In this document: one piece after another, positions 31,401 to 39,829 of the stretch
How positions within the stretch are numbered: the stretch's first letter is position 1
How the letters are laid out: the number at the start of each line of letters is the position of its first letter
Source of the DNA: an uncultured Alphaproteobacteria bacterium
Lineage (GTDB): Bacteria; Pseudomonadota; Alphaproteobacteria; Pelagibacterales; Pelagibacteraceae
Assembly: GCA_903869725.1 (NCBI GenBank)
Contig: CAIQAD010000017.1
Coordinates: 58,033-122,032 of the forward strand
DNA: 64,000 nt
Direction of reading: 5' to 3'
Notes under the pieces: generated by a model
What the model saw: the letters and a program-made list of their open reading frames with translations, nothing else
Told to the model about the DNA's origin: nothing
The model's database searches: none
Position numbers and translations under genes: made by a program

Positions 31401-31750
31401 AGTGCACTATTAAAATCTTTTTTGATTAATTCAGAAAAATAGTAATATTTCTTATTTTGTTCTAAAACTTCCTTATAAATTTTTTCATCATAAAAACTTG
31501 CATGTAGATCGCCTTGCCAATGATCTATACCAAAACATTTAGTTTCTAATTTATAATCATGAACGGTTTGGCAGAAAGAAAAGTAAGAAAATCCATTATG
31601 CACACCAAGTTCAACAATTGTTTTAGGTTTACAAGTCTTTATTAAAAAATGAGCTAATTTTTCATGACCTATCCATGCACTAGGACATTGATAACTGCTT
31701 TCAAAATTTAGTGATTTAACAAAATCAATAATTAATTTTTCGTTCAGCAT
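28442..31750 (-). CDS. Multidomain 1102-aa protein: methyltransferase-24-like domain, coiled coil, GT2 glycosyltransferase, GT4 glycosyltransferase
   Basis: TIVELGVHNGFSYFSF...FGIDHWQGD...FLHIDGYHTYDAVKSDF (MTase); about aa 224-333 Q/E/K/L heptads; SIIIVNYNGLNHLESLLNSIYNQTY...LLLNNDTVIE (GT2); ILSVGRWVPLGHSKKQF...EHFGMTIVEAIMHGCVPYVYKAGGQVEIL (GT4). Confidence 0.88.
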   Translation of the reverse strand: MLNEKLIIDFVKSLNFESSYQCPSAWIGHEKLAHFLIKTCKPKTIVELGVHNGFSYFSFCQTVHDYKLETKCFGIDHWQGDLHASFYDEKIYKEVLEQNKKYYYFSELIKKDFNSALADFKNHSIDFLHIDGYHTYDAVKSDFINWLPKCKKDALILFHDVNEFKDDFGVYKFFNELKQSYSHFTSPHAHGLGVITLSNNKNSIIHFLNTFDIQTNFSALLLDQHRELVKKKGLYKNVKQQQKTIETLNQSLDQKQQELKQNQIKNLTLENTLTTKDNEIHHLSSSLTQRTEETEQQIKAIDTLNQSLTNKDQEIDRISRLNYENFNKYQNLLKSNSFKITKPLRWFGRLIRGEFKLVLDPFIKNAKNILPKKKINDHFVSIIIVNYNGLNHLESLLNSIYNQTYKKFEIVFVDNNSIDESVNFINKNYPKVKIVVNNKNLYFAEANNVGFEKSIGNLILLLNNDTVIEHDFLERLVNKYNQNEEIVAVTPKILLFKKFFKLSLNFNENVYLDYGCLIDNLEYKKSFIKSSHDVTENIIKTNDHELIFYLPENENIILKFKPEAVFNKNLIKNIKINDELFDKFENRNNFEIFITKSFTINKDNKYIINNAGSANYKNPYDVGFGDIDHNQYKDKIFSELICGCAVLIDRYAIGYNKLFISEFKNYYEDAELSNRLTKKGKIAFENNAVVYHKHSATSIEHSTHWQYYVARNKIFYDHLLFNETDVENKLNNFLSKKIFKDVTKKKKNFLLDINNLIKKEKKSYLKPNVKRVAIYNEFWKSYGGGEKRALDFIYELKLSDYCIDLISSSDFDINNLKKYFNHNNLRLRKRIVNITLQNISSEYDIFINSTYLSNLISFAKKSFFLISFPQKKATQEFLNSYTFVPNSKYTLSWATKYWGKNFDSKLIYPKLDFDKKNLAKICNKKKIILSVGRWVPLGHSKKQFEMAQMFHKLTKNKKFQDWSLVLVGSLNEERSIEVEHYNKVKSYLESNKLNFELYYNLERDKLLQLYSEASIYWHFTGFNEDLKNKPELTEHFGMTIVEAIMHGCVPYVYKAGGQVEILDILKLDNYFNSFNELEKKMLYVSNKKIKINKNFKKNFLSI

Positions 31751-32505
31751 TAGATTAACTCACCAATATTTAATTCTCTTTTTCGCTGATAGATTTTGAG
31801 AAAGGTGCTGCAATCATCTAGATCTGAAATTTGACCTAAATCATACCAATGATCGGTGGAAGAAAGGTTATGATGAAAACATTGTTTATGTTTTAGGTAA
31901 ATTTTATTTATATCAGTAATTTCGTACTCACCTCGTCTTGAGGGTTTTAATTTTTTGATATGTTTTGTTAGATGCTCATCATAAAAATAAAGGCCTGTTG
32001 CTATAAGATTAGATGTTGGTTTTTTTGGTTTTTCCTCGATGTTAATTATTTGTTTCTGCTTTAAAGTAACTACACCATAATGCTGAGGCTGTCTTACCGT
32101 GGTGCAAACTAACGTGCAGCCTTGTTTGTGAATATTTGATGTTAGGTTTTCAAAATTAGAGATAAATAAATTATCACCTAGAATTAATGTAGTTTTTTTG
32201 TTTTTAATTTGCTTTTTTAATAGAAAAAAGCAATGAGCGATGCCTTTAGGTTTAACTTGAACTTTGTAATGTAATTTAATGCCATATTGCTTGCCACTGC
32301 CAAGTAACTTTTTAAATAAATGAATACTTTCTTTTGTTGAGATTAAATAAATGGTTTTATGGCCTAATCTTATTAAGGTTGATAAAGGATAATAAATCAT
32401 CGGTTTATCGTGTACGGGTAAGAGATGTTTGTTTATGACTTTAGTTAAAGGATAAAGTCTTGTGCTTTTACCGCCTGCCATGATGATGCCTATTCTATCG
32501 TTCAT
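31750..32505 (-). CDS. rmlA: Glucose-1-phosphate thymidylyltransferase
   Basis: GIIMAGGKSTRLYPLTKVINKHLLPVHDKPMIYYPLS, LGDNLF, RGEYEITDIN. Confidence 0.93.
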   Translation of the reverse strand: MNDRIGIIMAGGKSTRLYPLTKVINKHLLPVHDKPMIYYPLSTLIRLGHKTIYLISTKESIHLFKKLLGSGKQYGIKLHYKVQVKPKGIAHCFFLLKKQIKNKKTTLILGDNLFISNFENLTSNIHKQGCTLVCTTVRQPQHYGVVTLKQKQIINIEEKPKKPTSNLIATGLYFYDEHLTKHIKKLKPSRRGEYEITDINKIYLKHKQCFHHNLSSTDHWYDLGQISDLDDCSTFLKIYQRKRELNIGELI

Positions 32506-33340
32506 ATAAATTTTTTTTTAAAACTCCTTTCCAATTTAAAAATTTTATTTTTAAATATTTTTCTAATTTAGAGCTATTAAGTTTAACGCGTTGTGGTCGT
32601 TTGGCTTTTTGCTGAATATTGTCTGTGCTAATAGCTACTAATGGATGAGTAATTTTTTTTTGACTTAAATATTCATTTGTAAAATCAAACCAAGAACATT
32701 TGCCTTTTGGACTTAAATTATAAATTTTAATCTGATTAAATTTTTTACGATCAATTAGTTTTTTTGTAATTTTTGCAATAAAGGTAGACGAAGTTGGAGT
32801 TCCAAACTGATCATTAACCACATGTAATTGTTTTTTCTTATTAATTTGGTTTTGTATTTTGTTTAAAAAACTATGGTCTTTGTTTCCATACACCCAGGAA
32901 ACTCTTAAAATGTAGCCTTTAACTTTTTCTTTTATAATAGCAAGATCGCCTTGAAGTTTTGTTTTTCCATAATAATTAATTGGATTTGGTTTTGAGTCTT
33001 CTTTGTAAGGAAATTTTGATTTTCCTGAAAACACATAATCTGTTGAATAATGAATGAGTGGAATGTTTTTAATTTTTACAATTTCTGATAATAATTTTGG
33101 AAACTTTGCATTTAAAGTTGTTGCTTTGTTTTTTTCAATTTCTGCTTGATCAACTTGCGTATAGGCTGCAGCGTTGATTAAAAGATTATATTGTCTGTTT
33201 AGTAAAAATTTTTTTACTTTATTAAGATTATAATAATTTAACTTATTTCTTGTAATCTTTTCAATTTTATAATTTTTATTTAATACTTTACAAAGTTCTG
33301 ATCCTATTTGACCGTTTGCGCCTAAAATTAAAATTTTCAA
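32495..33340 (-). CDS. rmlD: dTDP-4-dehydrorhamnose reductase
   Basis: ILGANGQIGSELCKVL, STDYVFSGKSKFPYKEDSKPNPINYYGKTKLQGD. Confidence 0.94.
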   Translation of the reverse strand: MKILILGANGQIGSELCKVLNKNYKIEKITRNKLNYYNLNKVKKFLLNRQYNLLINAAAYTQVDQAEIEKNKATTLNAKFPKLLSEIVKIKNIPLIHYSTDYVFSGKSKFPYKEDSKPNPINYYGKTKLQGDLAIIKEKVKGYILRVSWVYGNKDHSFLNKIQNQINKKKQLHVVNDQFGTPTSSTFIAKITKKLIDRKKFNQIKIYNLSPKGKCSWFDFTNEYLSQKKITHPLVAISTDNIQQKAKRPQRVKLNSSKLEKYLKIKFLNWKGVLKKNLYER

Positions 33341-33341
33341 G

Positions 33342-34361
33342 TTAAGCTGATAATTTTAATCCTTGCGTATTAGATAAATACCAATTTATAGTTTGTTCTA
33401 AACCTTGATCTAATTTTGTCTTAGGCTTCCAACCTAATTGCTGCTTTATTTTTAAAGTATTAATATCGTATCTAAAGTCATGGCCTTTTCTATCGGTTAC
33501 AAAAGTAATTAAATTTTTATAAGTTGTTTTTGTTGGCTTAACTTTATCAAGATAATTTAAAATTTTATGTACTAATTCAAGATTTGAAATCTGACAGTTG
33601 CCACCAACGTTATAAACTTCCCCGATTTTACCTTTTTTAATGACTTTCAAAATTGCATTGGAGAAATCTTTTGTATAAATCCAGTCTCTAATATTTAAGC
33701 CTTTGCCGTAAATTGGAATTGGTTTATTAGAAAGTGATGATCGAATAATCGTTGGAATAAGCTTTTCTCTATGCTGATTAGGGCCATAATTATTAGAGCA
33801 ATGTAGCGTTATCACTGGCAATTTATGAGTAATATAAAACGCTCTTACGATATGATCCGATGCTGCCTTTGACGCACTGTAGGGGTTGTTAGGTTTATAA
33901 GGATTTAACTCGGTAAAAGGTTTTTCATTTTTTTTTAAAGAGCCATACACTTCATCGGTTGAAATATGAATAAATAGAAAATTTTTTTGTTGAATAGGTT
34001 TTAAATTTTGAAAAAAATTTAAAGCTGATTTTAAAAGATTATGGGTGCCTATCACATTGGTTTTTAAAAATATTTCACTATTTTCAATTGAATTATCAAC
34101 ATGGGTTTCAGCTGCAAAATGTACAATAACATTAGGATTTGATTTTTTTATAACCTCATCAACTGATATTTGATTACAAATATTTTTTTTAAAAAATCTA
34201 TAATTTTTTGTATTTTGTAAATGATAAACACTTTTTGAACTTGCATACGTTAAATCATCGATATTAAATATTTGATAATTTGTAAATTCTTGTAAATAAT
34301 TTATAAAGTTTGAGCCTATAAAACCAGCTCCACCAGTCACTAATATATTTTTTTTAAGCAA
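33342..34361 (-). CDS. rmlB: dTDP-glucose 4,6-dehydratase
   Basis: NILVTGGAGFIGSNFINYL, HFAAETHVDNSI, STDEVYGSL, YSASKAASDH, RDWIYTKDF. Confidence 0.97.
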   Translation of the reverse strand: MLKKNILVTGGAGFIGSNFINYLQEFTNYQIFNIDDLTYASSKSVYHLQNTKNYRFFKKNICNQISVDEVIKKSNPNVIVHFAAETHVDNSIENSEIFLKTNVIGTHNLLKSALNFFQNLKPIQQKNFLFIHISTDEVYGSLKKNEKPFTELNPYKPNNPYSASKAASDHIVRAFYITHKLPVITLHCSNNYGPNQHREKLIPTIIRSSLSNKPIPIYGKGLNIRDWIYTKDFSNAILKVIKKGKIGEVYNVGGNCQISNLELVHKILNYLDKVKPTKTTYKNLITFVTDRKGHDFRYDINTLKIKQQLGWKPKTKLDQGLEQTINWYLSNTQGLKLSA

Positions 34362-34914
34362 AATATTTTACTGCTTCTATAAAAGATAAATTATGTTGAT
34401 CTTTTTTTGATAAAATTATTTTATCTTTACTTACCGGTAGAGAAATATTTAAGTCCCTATCAAAAATGTTTATTCCAAATTCGTGTTGTTTTGAGTAATA
34501 GTTTGTTACTTTATAAAATACTTCAGTATTATCTTTAATTGTTAAAAACCCGTGCACTAAATTTTTTGGGATAAAAATTTGCTTAAAAGAAGTGTCAGTA
34601 ATTTCAATCACTGCATGCTTTCCATAAGTTTTAGATTCTTTTCGAAGATCAAGCACGATATCTAGAATTGCACCTTTTAAAACTCTAACTAACTTATCTT
34701 GAGCAAAAGGCGGTGTTTGAAAATGCAGTCCTCTAAAGGTGTATTTTTCTTTTGATAAACTTTGATTGTCTTGAACAAATTCTAAATTTTCAAATTCTGT
34801 TATATTTTTTTTATTAAATGATTCAGAAAAGTAACCCCTTTCATCTGCATGTTTTACTGGCTGAACAATTAAAACTCCATCAATTGAAGTTTTTTCAATT
34901 TTTAAATTATGCAC
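34354..34914 (-). CDS. rmlC: dTDP-4-dehydrorhamnose 3,5-epimerase
   Basis: DERGYFSESFN, FRGLHFQTPPFAQDKLVRVLKGAILDIVLDLR, HGFLTI. Confidence 0.96.
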   Translation of the reverse strand: MHNLKIEKTSIDGVLIVQPVKHADERGYFSESFNKKNITEFENLEFVQDNQSLSKEKYTFRGLHFQTPPFAQDKLVRVLKGAILDIVLDLRKESKTYGKHAVIEITDTSFKQIFIPKNLVHGFLTIKDNTEVFYKVTNYYSKQHEFGINIFDRDLNISLPVSKDKIILSKKDQHNLSFIEAVKYFA

Positions 34915-35821
34915 GTCTTAAAAATATAGCGAGCTTTAGAAAGAGATTGCCTTGTGTGGTTTGCCTATAAATCCCAACACGATTAATGTCATTAAGTGAA
35001 AATCTAAATAGATAACGTCTGTTTCTTAAAATTCCGTATTGATAAAACGTTTTAAGTGAGTTTTTTGTACCAATATCAACAATTCTAGAAAGCTCTAAAA
35101 AATGCTTATCAGTCCACGTTTTGTATCGTCCTTTAAGGACATAAAAAATTCTAGTCAACTGATTTATAAAACCAATATTTGATCCATTATGGTTTTTGTT
35201 GTGTTGACGATATAAAACTTTTGGATTTTTGTCATAAAAGACTTTATGTCCTGTGAAAGTTGTAAGAATATAAGTCCACCAATCATGACTTTGAACATCA
35301 ACGTTGCAGTTTTCTTTTAATAAATTGAAAATTGTTTTATTAAACACCATAGTGTTTCCACCTGCAATTGATTGCACAATTGCATTTTGAAATGACGGTG
35401 GAAATGGAAACAAAGGTGAATAGCCATTATAAATTAATTTAGAATCTACAATTTCTGTTCGACCACAATATAAGTCGTGTCCTTGTTTTAAAACATTAAT
35501 GGCATGAATTAATTTATCTTGAAACCAAACATCATCTTGATCTGCAAATGCATAGTATTCGTAATGATTATCTATTTTATTAATTAAATTTAGAAAATTT
35601 TTACAAGGGTTATTAAAATTACACTGAAATAAATTTTTAAAATTTTCAGGATATTTTTCTTTGTAATATTTTATAATATTTAAAGTATTGTCATTTGAAT
35701 TATCATCTTGAATGTAAATATGGACATTAACCTGTTGCTGATTGAGTAAACTGTCCAATTGTTCGCTTAAATATTTTTCACCATTACAGGTAGCTAATAC
35801 TATTGCAACAGTTGGCATCAT
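34907..35821 (-). CDS. GT2-family rhamnosyltransferase-like glycosyltransferase
   Basis: TVAIVLATCNGEKYLSEQLDSLLNQQQVNVHIYIQDDNSNDNT...YYAFADQDDVW, HDWW. Confidence 0.92.
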   Translation of the reverse strand: MMPTVAIVLATCNGEKYLSEQLDSLLNQQQVNVHIYIQDDNSNDNTLNIIKYYKEKYPENFKNLFQCNFNNPCKNFLNLINKIDNHYEYYAFADQDDVWFQDKLIHAINVLKQGHDLYCGRTEIVDSKLIYNGYSPLFPFPPSFQNAIVQSIAGGNTMVFNKTIFNLLKENCNVDVQSHDWWTYILTTFTGHKVFYDKNPKVLYRQHNKNHNGSNIGFINQLTRIFYVLKGRYKTWTDKHFLELSRIVDIGTKNSLKTFYQYGILRNRRYLFRFSLNDINRVGIYRQTTQGNLFLKLAIFLRRA

Positions 35822-35840
35822 AAAATTTTGTGTAGGCTCC

Positions 35841-35874
35841 GCACTTTAGCTTCTCTATATTTAAGCTTTAGTGC
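35841..35874 (-). promoter_or_regulatory. Imperfect hairpin between the NusG-like gene and the first GT gene (candidate pause/ops-like or attenuator element)
   Basis: Minus strand GCACT-AA-AGCTT-(AAATATAGAG loop region)-AAGCT-AA-AGTGC: two 5-bp stems with an AA/AA internal loop; no U-tract follows. Confidence 0.4.
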
Positions 35875-35894
35875 CGATCATTTAAATTTATTTT

Positions 35895-36383
35895 CTACTG
35901 CAGGATACCAACTACACTTAATTTTGGATTATTAATTGTGATTGGAAAATTCCAGCCTTCAATAGAAACTTTTAAAATCTTGTTCTTTTTTTCTAACACC
36001 TCAAACACTAGATTCTTTAATGGACCTTTGAAAAACTTACCTTGCTGATTTAAATATTGATAAAAATAATCAGACTGAATGACGCCTGTATTATCTTCAA
36101 ATTGTTTTAAATTATTTATAAAGTTTTTAATTTCTGTTTGAAAATACAAGGAAGATTGAAGAATATAATTTAAGCCCTTTACATAGCGAATGGACTTTAG
36201 CTTTTCTGCAGTAAAGTCAGGATTATAGATAAAACAATAATTACCAAGTAAATTTTGGTTTTTTCCATTAAAATTGAAGCTGGGTTTATAAAATCTATTA
36301 TTTTTTAACTGATGTTCTAGAGAATTTAATAATAAAGAATATTCTTTTGCTTTAAAAACGCCGATAATCCACATATCGGACAA
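35895..36383 (-). CDS. Specialised NusG-family transcription elongation/antitermination factor (RfaH/UpxY/LoaP-like), 162 aa
   Basis: NGN-like N-terminus MWIIGVFKAKEYSLLLNSL...NLLGNYCFIYNPDFTAEKLKSIRYVKGLNYIL (cf. 'LFPGYLFV...TRGV'), C-terminal KOW-like GKFFKGPLKNLVFEVLEKKNKILKVSIEGWNFPITINNPKLSVV; first gene of the polysaccharide operon. Confidence 0.72.
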   Translation of the reverse strand: MSDMWIIGVFKAKEYSLLLNSLEHQLKNNRFYKPSFNFNGKNQNLLGNYCFIYNPDFTAEKLKSIRYVKGLNYILQSSLYFQTEIKNFINNLKQFEDNTGVIQSDYFYQYLNQQGKFFKGPLKNLVFEVLEKKNKILKVSIEGWNFPITINNPKLSVVGILQ

Positions 36384-36506
36384 GCTATGGGCATATAATA
36401 AAAAAAAAAATGGTAAATAATAATATCAAATAATAAAATCAAATTTTATAAGTAAATTTTATTTATTTAAATCTATTGATATACCTATACTATATTCGCT
36501 AATGCT

Positions 36507-36562
<56 letters not shown>

Positions 36563-36575
36563 GGTTTAGTCAGCC

Positions 36576-36980
36576 ATGGGTAATGACACTTTAACTACAA
36601 TTAGAGAGCAATTTTTAAAGGACAGTACTTTAAAAAATTTTTCAATTTATGCAATCAGACTTATTGAGGGTTTTGTCGACAACAAACTTTCTATGGTTAA
36701 CTATGTAAGATCTGACAATACAAGCCAAATTATTACCCTCCTTTGTATTTACAATTTTTTATTAAACAAAAGTATGACAATTGATAACATAATAAAAACT
36801 GTACCTCATCGTATTGCATCTCGAAGTCATGCTATTTCAACGCTTAATAAATTATGTAAAAAAGAAATTTTAATCAAACAAATATGTAACAAAGACAAAA
36901 GATCAAAAATAATTCTACCGTCTGTTAAATTATTAGAAGAATATCAGGCGTTTTTTATAGAAAAAATAGCATTAAAATAA
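36576..36980 (+). CDS. Winged-helix (MarR-like) transcriptional regulator, paralog 1
   Basis: YVRSDNTSQIITLLCIYNFLLNKSMTIDNIIKTVPHRIASRSHAISTLNKLCKKEILIKQICNKDKRSKIILPSVKLLEEYQAFF: wHTH pattern with 'DKRSKII' wing. Confidence 0.75.
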   Translation: MGNDTLTTIREQFLKDSTLKNFSIYAIRLIEGFVDNKLSMVNYVRSDNTSQIITLLCIYNFLLNKSMTIDNIIKTVPHRIASRSHAISTLNKLCKKEILIKQICNKDKRSKIILPSVKLLEEYQAFFIEKIALK

Positions 36981-37115
36981 TCTTATTTCTTTTAAATTAA
37001 AAATTAGGTGTAATTATTAACATTACTTTTTGATTATAATTTTTAGTCTTTTTAATTAATTATAAAAAAATAATCTAAGCTTCCTATATAAAAATTAAAT
37101 AAGATAGTTAATTTC

Positions 37116-37529
37116 ATGAATACTGACCAAATTAAAGATTACAAAAAAAAATATATTGATAATGTAAATTTAAAAAATTTTGCAAGTTATGCTGATAAAA
37201 TTATAAATTCTTACGCAATTAATGAATATAAAAATGTTAATTTTGTAAGATCAGATAACACAAGTCAAGTGATGACCCTGTTCTGTATTTCGAAATTTTT
37301 AAAAAATGAAAATCTAACAATTGAAGCGTTAATAAACATAGTACCACAATCTATGGCATCTAGAAGTCATGCAATAAATGTTGTTAAAAAATTATGTAAA
37401 AAGAATATTTTATTTAAAGAGACGCATAATGAAGATAAAAGATCTAAACTTATTTATCCTTCAAAGAGTATTCTTGAAGAGTACAGTCAATTTTATTTAT
37501 ACAAAGCAAAATCGCTAAACGTCGACTAA
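37116..37529 (+). CDS. Winged-helix (MarR-like) transcriptional regulator, paralog 2
   Basis: Colinear with the previous gene: FVRSDNTSQVMTLFCISKFLKNENLTIEALINIVPQSMASRSHAINVVKKLCKKNILFKETHNEDKRSKLIYPS. Confidence 0.75.
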   Translation: MNTDQIKDYKKKYIDNVNLKNFASYADKIINSYAINEYKNVNFVRSDNTSQVMTLFCISKFLKNENLTIEALINIVPQSMASRSHAINVVKKLCKKNILFKETHNEDKRSKLIYPSKSILEEYSQFYLYKAKSLNVD

Positions 37530-38521
37530 ACCGACTGTTTAGAATTTTGAAAATTATCTTTTACTAAATCTAAAATATAATCAACTTTTTTAACATCTGC
37601 GTCTCTGACTAACATATTATTACTTAAGTAACGTTTCCAAGAATTTGCTCCTTGAATACCGTGAAATAAACCAACGGTATGACGCATTATTTGATTAACG
37701 CGTACTCCCTTCTTAACTTCACTGAGACAATATTCAACAATCTGTTGCACAACCTGTTCTCGGGTTGGAACTTGATTATTATTAAAAATAGCTTTTTCAA
37801 TATCTGCTAAAAAATAAGGCGATTGATAAATTGAGCGCCCTATCATCACGCCATCTACATTGTTTAAATGTTCTTTAATTTGATCGGTTGTTTGTATTCC
37901 ACCATTAATAATAATTTCAATGTTTTGGTTGCTTTGTTTTATTTTATTGACCATTGCATAATTAAGTTTTGGAATTCTTAAATTGTCCCTTGGACTTAAA
38001 CCTTTTAAAATTGCTCGGCGCGCATGAAGGATTATTGTTTTAACACCCGTGCTTTCAATTTTTTTTACAAACGCATCTAGAGTTTCAAAATCTTCAACAT
38101 CATCATATCCAATCCTTGTCTTGACCGTGACCGGAAGTGTTGTTGCATTCACCATGGCATTAAGACACTCCATTACAAGCTCTGGTTCTTTAATTAAGCA
38201 GGCACCAAATTTATTGTTCTGAACTTTTTTACTTGGACAACCTAAGTTCAAATTAATCTCGTCATAATTAAATTGTTCTGCAATTTTAGTAGATTCTGCT
38301 AACTCTGTTGGGGACGATCCGCCTAATTGCAGAGCAACTGGCTTTTCAAATTCATTAAATTCAAGCACGTTTCTTTGCTTGCCTTTTAAAATAGCGCCTG
38401 TTGCAATCATTTCTGAGTACAACATAACGTTTTTGCTAATTAATCTTAAAAAATAACGATCATGCCTATCAGTGCAATCCATCATTGGAGCAACACTAAC
38501 TAGCCTATTTATTTTAGACAT
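37526..38521 (-). CDS. dusA: tRNA-dihydrouridine synthase (DusA-type)
   Basis: SVAPMMDCTDRHDRYFLRL, EINLNLGCPSKKVQNNKFGACLI, GVMIGRSIYQSPY. Confidence 0.94.
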   Translation of the reverse strand: MSKINRLVSVAPMMDCTDRHDRYFLRLISKNVMLYSEMIATGAILKGKQRNVLEFNEFEKPVALQLGGSSPTELAESTKIAEQFNYDEINLNLGCPSKKVQNNKFGACLIKEPELVMECLNAMVNATTLPVTVKTRIGYDDVEDFETLDAFVKKIESTGVKTIILHARRAILKGLSPRDNLRIPKLNYAMVNKIKQSNQNIEIIINGGIQTTDQIKEHLNNVDGVMIGRSIYQSPYFLADIEKAIFNNNQVPTREQVVQQIVEYCLSEVKKGVRVNQIMRHTVGLFHGIQGANSWKRYLSNNMLVRDADVKKVDYILDLVKDNFQNSKQSV

Positions 38522-39821
38522 TGTTTTTTAAGTTATCGTGAATAATGATTTTATTTTTATCAAAAAATTCATGATGATTTTCAACTATTTTATTTAATTC
38601 GTAATAATAATTAATCATCACTCCAAATGATTCCTTATAACCATAGTGAGATAAATTTGCATTCAATACAATATCGTAAAGTATTGCTCCATTATTAAGG
38701 TGAAAGTACGTAACAGGATTAATTGGTTTTTTGTCAATTTTTTCTTCAACCACATAATGATAAACTAATTTTTTAATTGCTTTTTCATTTGCCATTATTT
38801 TACTTTGATTAAAGTTAAAATCTTCTTCATCTTTTAAGAATAATAAATTTCGATAATCATAATTTTTTAAAATTTTTTTAATTTTTTCATCGGGCTGAGT
38901 TAAATACCACGCCGCAAATCCTGGTAATGGCGACAGGGTATAAAAATTTTTAACTTTTGGAAATTCTTGTAAAATTTCAAATACCACACGTTTAATTAAA
39001 AAGTTTCCTAAGGTAATTCCTTGCAATCCTTTATTAGCATTGCTTATTGAATAAAAAGTAACTGAATCATAATCGTCTGGATTTGAAATTGTGCCCTCAG
39101 TTATTTTTTGAATTGATTTTGCAACCCCTTTGGTAAATGCAACTTGTACAAACACCAGCGGCTCTTTATCAACAATTGGATGAAAATAAGCAAAAAATAA
39201 TCTATCATTTTCTAATCTTCGATATAATGCCTCAATACTTTTAATTTCATGCACGCGTTCATATTTAATAATTTTTTGTAAAATATTTGGATCAGTATCT
39301 TTTTTAATACGCGTTAGTTTTAAAAATCCAGGATTAAACCAAGATTTAAATAAATGCCTAAAATCATTATCAAAAGCTTTAAGATCTTTATTTTTATTTA
39401 AAAAATAAATGAGATCTTCACGCATTTTAACAAGTGACGGTGTACCGTTCGGTGCTAAATTTAATCGTCGAATAAGTTCCTGACGTTTACCTTCAACTTC
39501 TTTATTTAAAACACTTAAAGTTTCTTCATTACTTCGATCTATAAAATTTCTACTCGCTGATCTTATGTTTGAGTAATCGGGCCTGTAACGCTTATTAATT
39601 TTTGCAAAAAAAATACCTTTTTCCTCTAAATCTAATTTGTCGTAATTAATCCAAATTTCTCTCGCAATCGTTATGCCTGCAACAATTCCATCATCGGTTA
39701 AAAGTTCATCGCAAAGATCAATGATGTGCGAGGTTGAGTCTTTTCTTTTTGAAAAAATACTCTTAAATAAACTGCGCCCTTTATCTGCAACAAAGGCTAA
39801 AAATTTTTGTAAAGCCGACAT
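38514..39821 (-). CDS. Malonyl-CoA decarboxylase
   Basis: 435 aa; VFVQVAFTKGVAKSIQKI, VTFYSISNANKGLQGITLGNFLIKRVV, FYTLSPLPGFAAWYL, FHLNNGAILYDIVLNANLS. Confidence 0.92.
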   Translation of the reverse strand: MSALQKFLAFVADKGRSLFKSIFSKRKDSTSHIIDLCDELLTDDGIVAGITIAREIWINYDKLDLEEKGIFFAKINKRYRPDYSNIRSASRNFIDRSNEETLSVLNKEVEGKRQELIRRLNLAPNGTPSLVKMREDLIYFLNKNKDLKAFDNDFRHLFKSWFNPGFLKLTRIKKDTDPNILQKIIKYERVHEIKSIEALYRRLENDRLFFAYFHPIVDKEPLVFVQVAFTKGVAKSIQKITEGTISNPDDYDSVTFYSISNANKGLQGITLGNFLIKRVVFEILQEFPKVKNFYTLSPLPGFAAWYLTQPDEKIKKILKNYDYRNLLFLKDEEDFNFNQSKIMANEKAIKKLVYHYVVEEKIDKKPINPVTYFHLNNGAILYDIVLNANLSHYGYKESFGVMINYYYELNKIVENHHEFFDKNKIIIHDNLKNNV

Positions 39822-39829
39822 TCGGCTAC

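Noticed and set aside
24728-36383. Polysaccharide island interpreted as a prophage or integrative element
   Set aside because: No integrase, transposase, phage structural genes or terminal repeats seen; content is glycan biosynthesis only.
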